This document shows positions 7,756 to 15,502 of a stretch of 34,260 bases of DNA, piece after piece. Within the stretch, counting starts at the first letter, position 1, and every line of letters begins with the position of its first letter. The position numbers were made by a program, and so were the translations under genes. The notes beneath the pieces were generated by a model. The model was not told the origin of the DNA and did no database searches. It saw nothing but the letters and a program-made list of their open reading frames with translations. Source of the stretch: JAVZLQ01 sp049700035 (GTDB lineage: Archaea; Thermoproteota; Bathyarchaeia; Bathyarchaeales; Bathycorpusculaceae); the NCBI GenBank assembly GCA_049700035.1, contig JBNAWC010000009.1, forward strand, positions 1 through 34,260, in the 5' to 3' direction.

Positions 7756-8433
7756 ATGAAGTTCAGCGGAATCCAAAAAACAAGCCTCATAGACTTCCCA
7801 GAAAGAGTAGCAACAGTGCTTTTCACGCCAGGCTGCAACCTGCGCTGCCCATACTGCCACAACTGGCGCATCGTCGTAGACCCAAAACCGCCTTTTCTTC
7901 AAGAAGAGGCTGCGCTTAAGATTCTTGAAAGCCGCAAGATATTTGTGGACGCCGTGGTTGTGACTGGCGGCGAGCCAACAATGCATAAGGAGATGCCGCG
8001 ATTCCTAAAGAAGCTTAAGGAGAGAGGTTTCACGGTTAAGCTTGACACTAATGGTTTTTATCCTCAAGTGCTTGAACAGTGCCTCGCATACGTGGATTAC
8101 GTTGCCTTAGACGTGAAAACGTCAATAGAGAAATATCCAAAGTTAGGGGCAAAAAACGTTGAAGATTTGCTACACACAATAGAGATTTTAAAAACTGGAA
8201 AAGTCGAATACGAATTCAGAACAACTGTCGTTCCAGGATTTGTGGACGTTGCGGATGTACATAAAATAGGCGAACTTGTTAAAGGCGCAAGAACATTTGC
8301 CCTTCAACAGTTCATTCCAGACAACGCGTTTGACGAGAATTTTAGGACTGTTAAACCGTACCCGCCCACAACAATCGCCGAGTTTGCAGAAACCATTAAA
8401 AAATATGTGGGCAATGTGGTGCTGCGTATTTGA
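7756..8433 (+). CDS. nrdG: Anaerobic RNR activating protein NrdG (radical SAM)
   Basis: Radical SAM activase, 225 residues, that installs the glycyl radical on NrdD. The iron-sulfur motif is CNLRCPYC (Cys27, Cys31, Cys34), preceded by the typical IQKTSLIDFPERVATVLFT; the SAM-contact motif GGEP follows near residues 75-78. The ATG at 7756 is chosen because the protein then begins exactly where the family does; the frame is open upstream only because it overlaps nrdD. It starts 16 bases after the nrdD stop. Related archaeal proteins are annotated as generic pyruvate formate-lyase activators, but the adjacency to nrdD settles the role here. Confidence 0.94.
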   Translation: MKFSGIQKTSLIDFPERVATVLFTPGCNLRCPYCHNWRIVVDPKPPFLQEEAALKILESRKIFVDAVVVTGGEPTMHKEMPRFLKKLKERGFTVKLDTNGFYPQVLEQCLAYVDYVALDVKTSIEKYPKLGAKNVEDLLHTIEILKTGKVEYEFRTTVVPGFVDVADVHKIGELVKGARTFALQQFIPDNAFDENFRTVKPYPPTTIAEFAETIKKYVGNVVLRI

Positions 8434-8440
8434 AGCGTAA

Positions 8441-8449
8441 AGTTTAAAG
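8441..8449 (+). promoter_or_regulatory. TATA-like element before rpoH
   Basis: AGTTTAAAG centred about 55 bases before the TTG start of rpoH. Transcription would start near 8471, leaving a leader that carries the AAGGGG ribosome binding site at about 8485-8490. The element is not strong. Confidence 0.4.
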
Positions 8450-8499
8450 GTTTAATGGCTGGTTAAGGTTTCGATTGCCCTAGAAAAGGGGTTTAAAAT

Positions 8500-9051
8500 T
8501 TGAGTTTGGAAGAAGAAAGTTTAGAGGAAAGAAAGGCAAAGATACTCATAAAACTTAGGAGCTACAAACTAATTAAGAGAGAAAAATATGAAGATGTTGT
8601 CGGCTTTTTCGTTGAAATTCCAAAAGAGAAGGAAAAAGCAATAATATGGTGCATCCCAGAGGACAGCGCCGTCGGAATAACAGCAATAAACCGAATGCAA
8701 AAAGTCATGAAAGAGGAAGGCATCGAGAGAGGAATAGTAATCACTGGCGGAAGATACACACATGCCGTTAAGCAAGGCGCAAAAAAGAAAAAAATTGAAC
8801 TCCTGCCCAAAACCTTTCCAGCATTCGACATCTTTGAACACAAAGTTGTCCCAAAACACGAAATACTAACAGAAGAGGAAAAAGAGCAACTACTCGCACA
8901 ATACAAAGTTAAGCCATACCAACTTCCACAAATAAAAGCTTCAGACCCAGCTGTAAAAGCCATAGGCGCCAAACCAGGCGACATACTACGCATAATCCGC
9001 AAAAGCCCAACAGCAGGCGAACACATAGCCTACAGATACGTGGTAGAATAG
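8500..9051 (+). CDS. rpoH: RNA polymerase subunit H (Rpb5-like) with N-terminal domain
   Basis: RNA polymerase subunit H, 183 residues. The C-terminal 75 or so residues are the universal archaeal RpoH/Rpb5 assembly domain (HKVVPKHEILTEEE, then LPQIKASDPAVKAIGAKPGD and IIRKSPTAGEHIAYRYV). Archaeal RpoH is usually only about 80 residues; here about 105 residues precede it and resemble the jaw domain of eukaryotic Rpb5: VGITAINRMQKVMKEEGIERGIVI lines up with the human stretch VGIKTIKTYCQRMQEENITRAIIV (recalled). The start is TTG with AAGGGG upstream; TTG two codons later is an alternative. The gene stands alone rather than directly upstream of rpoB as in most archaea. Confidence 0.92.
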   Translation: MSLEEESLEERKAKILIKLRSYKLIKREKYEDVVGFFVEIPKEKEKAIIWCIPEDSAVGITAINRMQKVMKEEGIERGIVITGGRYTHAVKQGAKKKKIELLPKTFPAFDIFEHKVVPKHEILTEEEKEQLLAQYKVKPYQLPQIKASDPAVKAIGAKPGDILRIIRKSPTAGEHIAYRYVVE

Positions 9052-9134
9052 CCTTCTTTCATAGTACCCCGGAACATATTCGTCTCCATTGCTACTTTTC
9101 TACATTTGAACGCAAGTTCGCAAGATAAACTGCA

Positions 9135-9467
9135 TTAAAAATTTCTGGTGAGAGCTTTAGCCAAATAATCTTCGGCACGTTTATAATCCTCAAGCAGTTT
9201 TTTGCCATGCTTTGTTAGTTTCGCGCCTCCTCCGCCAAATTTGCCTCCTCTGTAGGTTTCTATCACTGGCTCGCCTAATGTTTTTTCGATTCTTTTTAGA
9301 TAGCTCCAAACATAACGGTAGGACATGCCAAGTTTCTCGGCAGCCTTTGAAATTGATTTTTCCTTTTCTATCTGTTCTAGGATTTTGGCTCCGCCTTTGC
9401 CTAAAACTGGTTTTCCTTCGTATTCTATCCATATTTTGTATGAAATTTTGCTCTTTTTTATTGTCAT
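9135..9467 (-). CDS. ModE-like winged helix-turn-helix regulator
   Basis: A 110-residue DNA-binding protein matching the N-terminal domain of ModE/LysR-type regulators. The helix-turn-helix spans about residues 32-64 (EKEKSISKAAEKLGMSYRYVWSYLKRIE), followed by the glycine-rich wing GGKFGGGGAKLT and a final helix. There is no molybdate-binding (TOBE) domain, as in many archaeal members, so the ligand cannot be read off. It diverges from the TauE/SafE permease across 43 bases and may regulate it and itself. Confidence 0.85.
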   Translation of the reverse strand: MTIKKSKISYKIWIEYEGKPVLGKGGAKILEQIEKEKSISKAAEKLGMSYRYVWSYLKRIEKTLGEPVIETYRGGKFGGGGAKLTKHGKKLLEDYKRAEDYLAKALTRNF

Positions 9468-9491
9468 CGGATTCTTGTTTGTGGCATTAGG

Positions 9492-9505
9492 TTTATAAGT
9501 TTAAA
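9492..9505 (-). promoter_or_regulatory. TATA box of the ModE-like gene, in a divergent promoter region
   Basis: TTTATAAGTTTAAA on the plus strand, read as TTTAAACTTATAAA on the minus strand. Its centre is about 31 bases before the ATG at 9467, giving a nearly leaderless mRNA. It is too close to the ATG at 9511 to drive the permease; a T-rich element near 9454-9463 fits that direction better. Both promoters thus share one 43-base gap. Confidence 0.5.
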
Positions 9506-9510
9506 TCGAT

Positions 9511-10356
9511 ATGATTAGGCAAACACATCGCATCCGCGAACTAAGGAGGCTGCTCAAGGTTACTCAAAACCAAGTTTCAGCAACTAAAGCGTTTGCAGCT
9601 TTATTTTTCAGTTTTCTAATGGGTTTAGCCGCTGGACTGATTGGCGTAGGCGGAGGAGAATTTCGCATTCCAATATTGCTCTACGTGATTGGACTGCCAA
9701 TAATTGCAGCAGTTGCCGTGAACCTTTTCGTGGGACTGCTTACCGTTATTGTCTCGTTTTTGATACGTTTTCAATTGGGGCTACTGGATGCGCATGCAAT
9801 TAACGTAGCTTTAACAATGTCTGTTGGGTCTATCTTTGGGAGTTATTTGGGAGCGGCCTTAACTGGAAGGGTTAAGGAGGACTCTTTGAAAAAGGGTTTA
9901 GCTGTTCTTCTAGTCATAATCGGGTTGAAAATTGGGCTTGAACCATTCGTTCATACTCCACCATTGTTTGAGTTCACTTTGGGCTTTGTTGAAGAAACCT
10001 TTTTGGCGGCGCTTGTCGGCGTGGTTATAGGCGTAATTTCTGGATTGCTCGGCGTCGCTGGAGGCGAATTCAGAATTCCAGCTTTAATCTACGTTTTTGG
10101 CTTTGACATAAAAGTTGCTGGAACGGCAAGCCTTCTCGTTTCTATACCCACGGTCGCCACTGGCTTCGTAAAGCATCGTCAGATGGGTCACATAAACAAA
10201 GGCGCCACAGTGATAGCGGTTATAATGAGTATAGGCTCTGTCGTCGGCGCATTTATTGGGGCATCACAAGCGGCAGTTGTGGAAAAGGATGTTCTGAAAG
10301 TGCTTTTAGGTGTAATCCTCATTCTAGCAACTGTTAGAATGGTTAGTAAGCCGTAA
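9511..10356 (+). CDS. TauE/SafE family sulfite/anion permease
   Basis: Integral membrane protein of 281 residues in the TauE/SafE family, which exports sulfite, sulfonates or related anions. The internal duplication is plain: GLAAGLIGVGGGEFRIPILLY (about 38-58) and GVISGLLGVAGGEFRIPALIY (about 175-195) are the two family repeats, each followed by hydrophobic helices, about eight in all. The N-terminal 28 residues are basic and polar and could be partly untranslated if a later start is used, but no better start codon with a ribosome site is present. The diverging ModE-like regulator suggests control by an oxyanion; the substrate remains unproven. Confidence 0.9.
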   Translation: MIRQTHRIRELRRLLKVTQNQVSATKAFAALFFSFLMGLAAGLIGVGGGEFRIPILLYVIGLPIIAAVAVNLFVGLLTVIVSFLIRFQLGLLDAHAINVALTMSVGSIFGSYLGAALTGRVKEDSLKKGLAVLLVIIGLKIGLEPFVHTPPLFEFTLGFVEETFLAALVGVVIGVISGLLGVAGGEFRIPALIYVFGFDIKVAGTASLLVSIPTVATGFVKHRQMGHINKGATVIAVIMSIGSVVGAFIGASQAAVVEKDVLKVLLGVILILATVRMVSKP

Positions 10357-10362
10357 CAAAAT

Positions 10363-10587
10363 TTAGGAAGAAGCCGCTTTTTCATTAGCCAATTCGTAGA
10401 GAATTACTATGGCTTCGCCGAGTGGTATGCCTAACCTCGCCGCCAATTCTTGGGGCGTTATGTTTGGCTTCTCGTGGAGTATTACTTCCCGCGTGTAAGC
10501 CTTATGACTTGCATACAAAACTAGCGCATGAACAGTTTCCACAAGTATGGGCCAAAGTTTCTCTTTTACATATTCTTCTAGGCTCAT
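10363..10587 (-). CDS. Small helix-turn-helix protein, function unknown
   Basis: A 74-residue protein. Residues about 42-70 (NITPQELAARLGIPLGEAIVILYELANE) read as a winged-helix or MarR-type recognition region; the N-terminal half is a hydrophobic helix pair that could dimerise. Its ATG is preceded by a TATA-like CATATAATTATTTG about 30 bases upstream on the minus strand. It ends six bases after the permease stop, convergently. It could be a small transcription factor; no target can be named. Confidence 0.65.
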   Translation of the reverse strand: MSLEEYVKEKLWPILVETVHALVLYASHKAYTREVILHEKPNITPQELAARLGIPLGEAIVILYELANEKAASS

Positions 10588-10712
10588 GGCTCATCAAATA
10601 ATTATATGCACATTGGTAAATATGCGGTTTGCTCCTTTCACCGCAAAGTATATTTCTCTAGAAAAGTGATTAATGCCTTTAAGTTCGGAAAAGCAAAAGC
10701 GAGAAGTAAACC

Positions 10713-11429
10713 ATGAGAATTGGGGCTGTCATCTTCGACTTGGACGGAACAATAGCAAGCTTTAACATAGACTATAGGGCGGTTAGGGCTGATGTTCGAA
10801 GTCTACTCATAAGGGCTGGAATGCCAGCATCAACGCTCTCCGTAAACGAGAGCATATTTGAAATGTTGAAGAAAACTGAAATCTTCATGAAGAATAATGG
10901 GCAGTCTGAAAAGGCAATCGCAAAAATACGCAGTGAGGCGCTGGAAATAGCGGAGAAATACGAGTTGGAAGCCGCCAAATATACAAGCCCGTTTCCAGGA
11001 GTGAGAGAAACATTAAAGGCACTGAAGGATATGGGCTTAAAAATCGGGTTATGCACAATAAACAGCGAGAAATCCACAGAGTTCATACTAAAAAGGTTTA
11101 GAATAATGGAATTCTTCGCCGCAGTAACACCGAGAAACAGCGTGAAAAACGTTAAACCAAACACAGAGCACCTTGAAGCTACATTAAAAGCCTTGGGAGT
11201 TAAGCCTCAAGAAACAGTGGTTGTAGGCGACAGCGCAATCGACATGAAGTGTGCAAGGGATTTGGGCGCCATAGCCGTTGGCATACCAACTGGCATTTCA
11301 AATCCAAAAGAACTGATAAATTCTGGAGCAAACTACATCATAACCTCAATAACAGACTTACCAACGCTAATAGGTTATATAGAAAAAAGCAGCGAAGAAC
11401 AAAGCGAATCTCAAGCTGGCTTAAAATAG
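10713..11429 (+). CDS. HAD-superfamily phosphatase (phosphoglycolate phosphatase-like)
   Basis: Haloacid dehalogenase-type hydrolase of 238 residues. Motif I is FDLDGT with nucleophile Asp9 and acid-base Asp11; motif II is Thr115 in CTINS; motif III is Lys148 in VKPN; motif IV is GDSAIDM with Asp173 and Asp177. A helical cap of type C1 lies at about residues 20-90, as in phosphoglycolate phosphatases and beta-phosphoglucomutases. The substrate cannot be read from sequence. The gene ends 19 bases inside the convergent DUF35 gene. A TATA-like AGTATATTTC at about 10647-10656 fits a leader of about 35 bases. Confidence 0.9.
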   Translation: MRIGAVIFDLDGTIASFNIDYRAVRADVRSLLIRAGMPASTLSVNESIFEMLKKTEIFMKNNGQSEKAIAKIRSEALEIAEKYELEAAKYTSPFPGVRETLKALKDMGLKIGLCTINSEKSTEFILKRFRIMEFFAAVTPRNSVKNVKPNTEHLEATLKALGVKPQETVVVGDSAIDMKCARDLGAIAVGIPTGISNPKELINSGANYIITSITDLPTLIGYIEKSSEEQSESQAGLK

Positions 11430-11815
11430 TATCTGGGCCATTGGGGCCATTCTTGTGTTGCCGCGCATGTGCCAAAATCAATTGTTAAGGGCATTCCTAT
11501 TCTTATCTGTTCTATGGCTGTTCCTCTAATCATTCCTGGAATTTTCACGCCATTTTCAAGCTCGACTATGCCAACGGCGTATGGAGCCATCCCCTGGAAC
11601 TGTGTTGGAGCCACGTATATGACCGTGTACGTTAGGAGTTTGCCCTTTTTTGGAAGCTCAACCCATTCAAAATCTTTTGAGTAGCATTTGTCGCATAATG
11701 GTCTTGGCGGTAGGTGAATTTTTCCGCATTGTTTGCATTTGGCGCCCATAAGCTTTCCTTGGAGAATATTCCTATAGAACTGTTCGATTGTGAACTGGGA
11801 TGTTTGTTCGCTCAT
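11411..11815 (-). CDS. DUF35 OB-fold/zinc-ribbon acyl-CoA protein, partner of thiolase
   Basis: DUF35 protein of 134 residues: a rubredoxin-like zinc ribbon (CKQC and CDKC in the first third, separated by GKIHLPPRPL) followed by an OB fold ending WPRYYFKPA. In archaea such proteins bridge acetoacetyl-CoA thiolase and its partner enzyme and channel acyl-CoA. The ATG at 11815 lies four bases after the thiolase stop, with GGAGAGGTTG as ribosome site; the frame is open further upstream only inside the thiolase gene. No HMG-CoA synthase lies beside it, so the next enzyme in the channel is unknown or encoded elsewhere. Confidence 0.9.
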   Translation of the reverse strand: MSEQTSQFTIEQFYRNILQGKLMGAKCKQCGKIHLPPRPLCDKCYSKDFEWVELPKKGKLLTYTVIYVAPTQFQGMAPYAVGIVELENGVKIPGMIRGTAIEQIRIGMPLTIDFGTCAATQEWPQWPRYYFKPA

Positions 11816-11819
11816 CCGC

Positions 11820-12992
11820 TCAACCTCTCCTGTAAATGTGAACAACCGCTGTGGCGCCTGAACCCCCAACATTGTGCGTTAACCCTATCTCCGCATCTTC
11901 AACCTGCCTCTTCTCCGCCTGACCAGCCAGCTGCAAATAAATCTCGTAGGCTTGGGCGGTTCCGGTTGCGCCAACTGGATGCCCCTTAGCCTTTAATCCG
12001 CCGCTTGTGTTCACTGGAATTCTCCCGCCAATCTTGGTTTCTCCACTTTCAGCTAGGGCACCGCCTTCACCTGGCTTGCATAATCCCAAATCTTCGTAGG
12101 CTATTATCTCGGCGATTGTGAAGCAGTCGTGGACTTCAGCCACATCTATGTCTTCTGGTCTTACACCAGCCATTTCATAAGCCTTTTTCGCAGCTAGTTT
12201 CGCAGCCCTAAGCGAAGTGAATTCTTCTCTTTCATACATGCCTATCGTGTCGCTTGCTTGTCCACTTCCAATAATGTGGATTGGCGTATCCGTGTATTTT
12301 TTGGCAAGCTCTGGCTTCGTTAGGATTAGACAACTCGCGCCATCAGTAATCAAGGAGCAGTCGTAAAGCTTTAGGGGCCAAGCTATGACGCGCGAGGACA
12401 ATGCGGTTTCGAGGGTTATTTCCTTCTGCATGTGCGCTTTGGGATTTAGGCTTCCGTGATAATGGTTTTTGACGGCTATTGTAGCCATCTGCCCTTCTGT
12501 AGTGCCATACTTGTGCATGTGCGCCGTAGCCATCAAAGCAAACAAGCCTGGAAAAGTTATGCCATGCCACTGTTCGAATGGGAAGTCTGAAGCCATAGCC
12601 AAATATTCCGTAACTTCAGGCGTTGTGCGATGAGTCATCTTTTCAACGCCGCCAACCATGACAACATCACATAAACCCGATAGAACAGCGTATATTGCGG
12701 CTCTCAATGCAGCGCCAGAAGAAGCGCATGCGGCTTCGGTTCTTGTTGCTGGTATATGCAATAGTCCAGCCCAGTCAGCAGCAGTAGCGCCCGTGTGTCC
12801 TTGATGCTCGTAGGATTCGCCCATATGCCCAACAAACAAGGCTTGAATATCCCTTTTAGGGTTCAGATTTGGGCAGCGTTCAAACGCCTCTTTTGCTGCT
12901 TCTGCGAATAGTTCCCTTGCGTATAAGCCTTCACGTTTTCCAAATTTTGACAGCCCAGCAGAAACAATTGAAACTAGGGGTTCGCCCTTCAA
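11820..12992 (-). CDS. Thiolase (acetyl-CoA C-acetyltransferase, SCP2-type)
   Basis: Catalytically intact thiolase, 390 residues from the chosen start. The nucleophile is Cys89 (EAACASSGAA), His288 lies in EVHDCF and His338 in the GHPVGATG loop; HNVGGSGA near 373-380 replaces the C-terminal cysteine motif, as in archaeal SCP2-like thiolases. It would condense or cleave acyl-CoA, for example two acetyl-CoA to acetoacetyl-CoA. The frame is open back to a TTG at 13067, but that start lies upstream of a good TATA box; TTG at 12992 has AAAGGAGA eight bases before it and gives the normal N-terminus (VSIVSAGLSKFG). It is followed by its DUF35 partner. Confidence 0.92.
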   Translation of the reverse strand: MKGEPLVSIVSAGLSKFGKREGLYARELFAEAAKEAFERCPNLNPKRDIQALFVGHMGESYEHQGHTGATAADWAGLLHIPATRTEAACASSGAALRAAIYAVLSGLCDVVMVGGVEKMTHRTTPEVTEYLAMASDFPFEQWHGITFPGLFALMATAHMHKYGTTEGQMATIAVKNHYHGSLNPKAHMQKEITLETALSSRVIAWPLKLYDCSLITDGASCLILTKPELAKKYTDTPIHIIGSGQASDTIGMYEREEFTSLRAAKLAAKKAYEMAGVRPEDIDVAEVHDCFTIAEIIAYEDLGLCKPGEGGALAESGETKIGGRIPVNTSGGLKAKGHPVGATGTAQAYEIYLQLAGQAEKRQVEDAEIGLTHNVGGSGATAVVHIYRRG

Positions 12993-13000
12993 GTCTGAAT

Positions 13001-13060
13001 TCTCCTTTAAAGACTCGCGTTTTGAAGAACTAAATAGTAACTTTAACAAGTATTTAAATT
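13001..13060 (-). promoter_or_regulatory. Promoter and ribosome site of the thiolase gene
   Basis: On the minus strand AAATTTAAATACTT (13049-13060 and flanks) is a strong TATA candidate, and AAAGGAGA (13001-13008) a strong ribosome site. Transcription would start near 13028, so translation must begin after it, at the TTG at 12992. The divergent gene has its own AAAAGGAG just before the ATG at 13152. Confidence 0.65.
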
Positions 13061-13151
13061 TCTTCAATAATATCTCAAGTTTTTCACGAAAGTTTTATGT
13101 GAACATGCTTCCACATTATTAGGCTCTAAAAAGGTAAAAGGAGAAAACGTC

Positions 13152-14306
13152 ATGAGTGAAGTTGCAATTGTTGGTGTTGGATGCGTCGGCTTCAGACCAA
13201 TAACTCCAGAATTGTCCTACAAGGAACTGATGTATGAGGCAGCCGTAAAAGCATACGAGGACGCTGGCGTTAACCCAAGAGAAGACATTGACGTTTTTGT
13301 AACATGCGCCGAAGATTACTTGGAAGGCTTCAGCATATTCGACGAGTTTGTACCAGACCAACTGGGCGCGGCGTTGCGCCACTTATTCACGGTTTCTGGC
13401 GACGGCATGCTCGGACTGGCAACTGCCTACATGCTCATCAAAACTGGCCAATTCGATACCGTTGTCGTTGAAGCCCACAGCAAAGCTTCGGATATTCTAA
13501 CCTACATGGACATTGTTGCCTTCGGCTTGGACCCAATATTTAACAGACCATTGGGCGGACATCCTTACTACTTGGCTGGAATGGAAATGAACAGATACAT
13601 GTATGAAACATGCACAACGATGGAGCAATGCGCACAAGTGGTTGTGAAAAACAAGAGAAACGCTTTGCTTAATCCTTACGCGGCTTATGGCGCAAAAACG
13701 ACCCTCGACCAAGTGTTATGTTCTGAAATGCTCTTTTACCCGCTGAAAAAGTTGGAAATAGGCACTCCGGCAGACGGATGCGTTGTCATGGTTTTGGCTT
13801 CAGAAAAGATTGCGGAAAAACTCACAGACAAGCCAGTTTGGGTTAAAGGCGTCGGCTGGTGCACCGAAACACCGAGCCTAGAAACGAGGGACTGGGCTAG
13901 GGCAGTTTACACACGATTAGCTGCTGAAATGGCATACAAACAAGCAAAGATAAACAATCCATATAGGGAGATTGACTTCGCCGAAATTCATGACATGTTC
14001 GCATACAAGGAACTTCAACACATGGAGGCACTGAAAATCTGCGGTTATGGCGAAGCTGGAAAAATAACAGAGGAAGGCGTCACAGCTTTAGAAGGAGAGT
14101 TTCCAGTAAACCCGTCTGGAGGTTTGCTTGGAATGGGCTACGGTCTTGAAGCTTCTGGCATGCAAAAGCTTCTGGAAACGGTGCTGCAACTGAGGGGCGA
14201 TGCTGGTCAAAGGCAAATACCAGACGTTGAGGTTGGCTTAGCCCACACTTGGCGTGGAATCCCAACGGCAACTGGAGTTGTAGCCGTATTAAGCAATGTT
14301 AAGTGA
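13152..14306 (+). CDS. Thiolase-fold protein lacking the nucleophilic cysteine
   Basis: A 384-residue thiolase-fold protein. By alignment with the intact thiolase across the gap, the nucleophilic cysteine is replaced by Val81 (FTVSGDG), His is kept in EIHDMF, and the GHP loop reads MGYGLEASG with Tyr in place of His. It therefore should not perform normal thiolysis. SCP2-thiolase-like proteins without the cysteine, such as the Ltp2 retro-aldolase of steroid side-chain degradation, use tyrosines and need a DUF35 partner; the same could hold here, with two DUF35 genes downstream. It starts an apparent four-gene operon, with AAAGGAG before the ATG. The substrate is unknown. Confidence 0.85.
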   Translation: MSEVAIVGVGCVGFRPITPELSYKELMYEAAVKAYEDAGVNPREDIDVFVTCAEDYLEGFSIFDEFVPDQLGAALRHLFTVSGDGMLGLATAYMLIKTGQFDTVVVEAHSKASDILTYMDIVAFGLDPIFNRPLGGHPYYLAGMEMNRYMYETCTTMEQCAQVVVKNKRNALLNPYAAYGAKTTLDQVLCSEMLFYPLKKLEIGTPADGCVVMVLASEKIAEKLTDKPVWVKGVGWCTETPSLETRDWARAVYTRLAAEMAYKQAKINNPYREIDFAEIHDMFAYKELQHMEALKICGYGEAGKITEEGVTALEGEFPVNPSGGLLGMGYGLEASGMQKLLETVLQLRGDAGQRQIPDVEVGLAHTWRGIPTATGVVAVLSNVK

Positions 14307-14318
14307 GGTGAAATTGGA

Positions 14319-15485
14319 ATGTTTGGTAAGAAAAGAGTGGCAATTGTTGGTGCTGGCGTTACACTCTTTAGGAGGAACTTAAAAGAAACGGGCAGGGAAC
14401 TGTCCTACGAAGCAGCAAAAACAGCCCTTGAAGCGGCTGGAATGGAACTACACGACATCCAAAGCGTGGTTATGGGTTCAGCTCCAGACGCCTTTGATGG
14501 AGTGCACATGAAAGGCGAATACTTAGCTGATGGAGCAGGCGCCTACCACAAGCCGTACACAAGGGTCTTTGTCGGTGGTGGAACTGGAGTTTTCACGCCT
14601 TTAGCGGGCTGGTGGCATGTAGCCTCTGGGCAGTTTGACACTTGCCTTGTTGTGTGTGAGGAAAAGATGTCCTCTTGCCATCCGCATCCGCAGTACGCCT
14701 TCACAACAATATTTGACCCGATACTTGAACGACCAATAGGAATGAACTTAATCTGGATATTCGCCTTGGAAATGAACAGATACATGCACAAGCACAACAT
14801 CAAAAAAGAGGACATAGCACTCGTCTCTGTCAAGAACAAAAGAAACGCCTTAGATAACCCGATTGCCCAATTAGCTGCAAACATAACAGTTGAGGACGTC
14901 CTAAACTCGGAAATTATGGCTTGGCCAGTTCAACGTTTAGATGTAAGCCCAACAAGCGACGGTGCAGCAGCAGTTGTTTTGGCGTCAGAAGATGTTGCAA
15001 AGGAGTTTACGGACAACCCCGTTTGGATTGATGGCGTAGGCTGGTGTATTGATTCGACGCATTGGACAGACCGTGACCTTTACTATCCAGATTATGTGGA
15101 GTATGCCGCCAGAATGGCGTACAAGATGGCTGGAATAAAGAACCCACCGAAAGAAATCGACGTGGCTGAACCCTACGACCCATTTGACTATAAGGAGCTA
15201 CATCATATGGAAGGCTTGCTCTTATGCAAAAAGGGCGAAGCTCCGAAACTGACACGCGAAGGCGTAACACAAAGAGACGGCGACCTACCTACATGCCCAT
15301 CTGGAGGACTGCTTGGCTGCGGCAATCCAATAGCGGCAGCTGGACTTATGAAAGTCTGCGAAATTTTCTGGCAGCTCCGCGGCGAAGCTGGAAAAAGGCA
15401 AATTCCAGGCGACCCAAGAACTGGCGTAGCTCAAGCGTGGGGAGACTTGATGCAGTACGGTTCTGTTATCGTTTTGAGGCGTTAG
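14319..15485 (+). CDS. Second thiolase-fold protein, all catalytic residues changed
   Basis: A 388-residue paralogue of the preceding gene, 12 bases downstream. The nucleophile segment reads FVGGGTG (Cys to Gly), the HDCF motif reads EPYDPF (His to Tyr) and the GHP loop reads CGNPIAAAG (His to Asn). Other fold motifs (SPTSDGAAAVVLAS, PSGGLLG) are well kept, so the protein is under selection, not decaying. The tyrosine in EPYDPF is complementary to the tyrosine in the GYG loop of its neighbour, which suggests a heteromeric enzyme or an active/structural subunit pair. A cysteine-rich stretch (CEEKMSSCHPHP) near residues 110-121 is distinctive. Confidence 0.83.
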   Translation: MFGKKRVAIVGAGVTLFRRNLKETGRELSYEAAKTALEAAGMELHDIQSVVMGSAPDAFDGVHMKGEYLADGAGAYHKPYTRVFVGGGTGVFTPLAGWWHVASGQFDTCLVVCEEKMSSCHPHPQYAFTTIFDPILERPIGMNLIWIFALEMNRYMHKHNIKKEDIALVSVKNKRNALDNPIAQLAANITVEDVLNSEIMAWPVQRLDVSPTSDGAAAVVLASEDVAKEFTDNPVWIDGVGWCIDSTHWTDRDLYYPDYVEYAARMAYKMAGIKNPPKEIDVAEPYDPFDYKELHHMEGLLLCKKGEAPKLTREGVTQRDGDLPTCPSGGLLGCGNPIAAAGLMKVCEIFWQLRGEAGKRQIPGDPRTGVAQAWGDLMQYGSVIVLRR

Positions 15486-15502
15486 AAAGGGAATGTGAGA
15501 AT

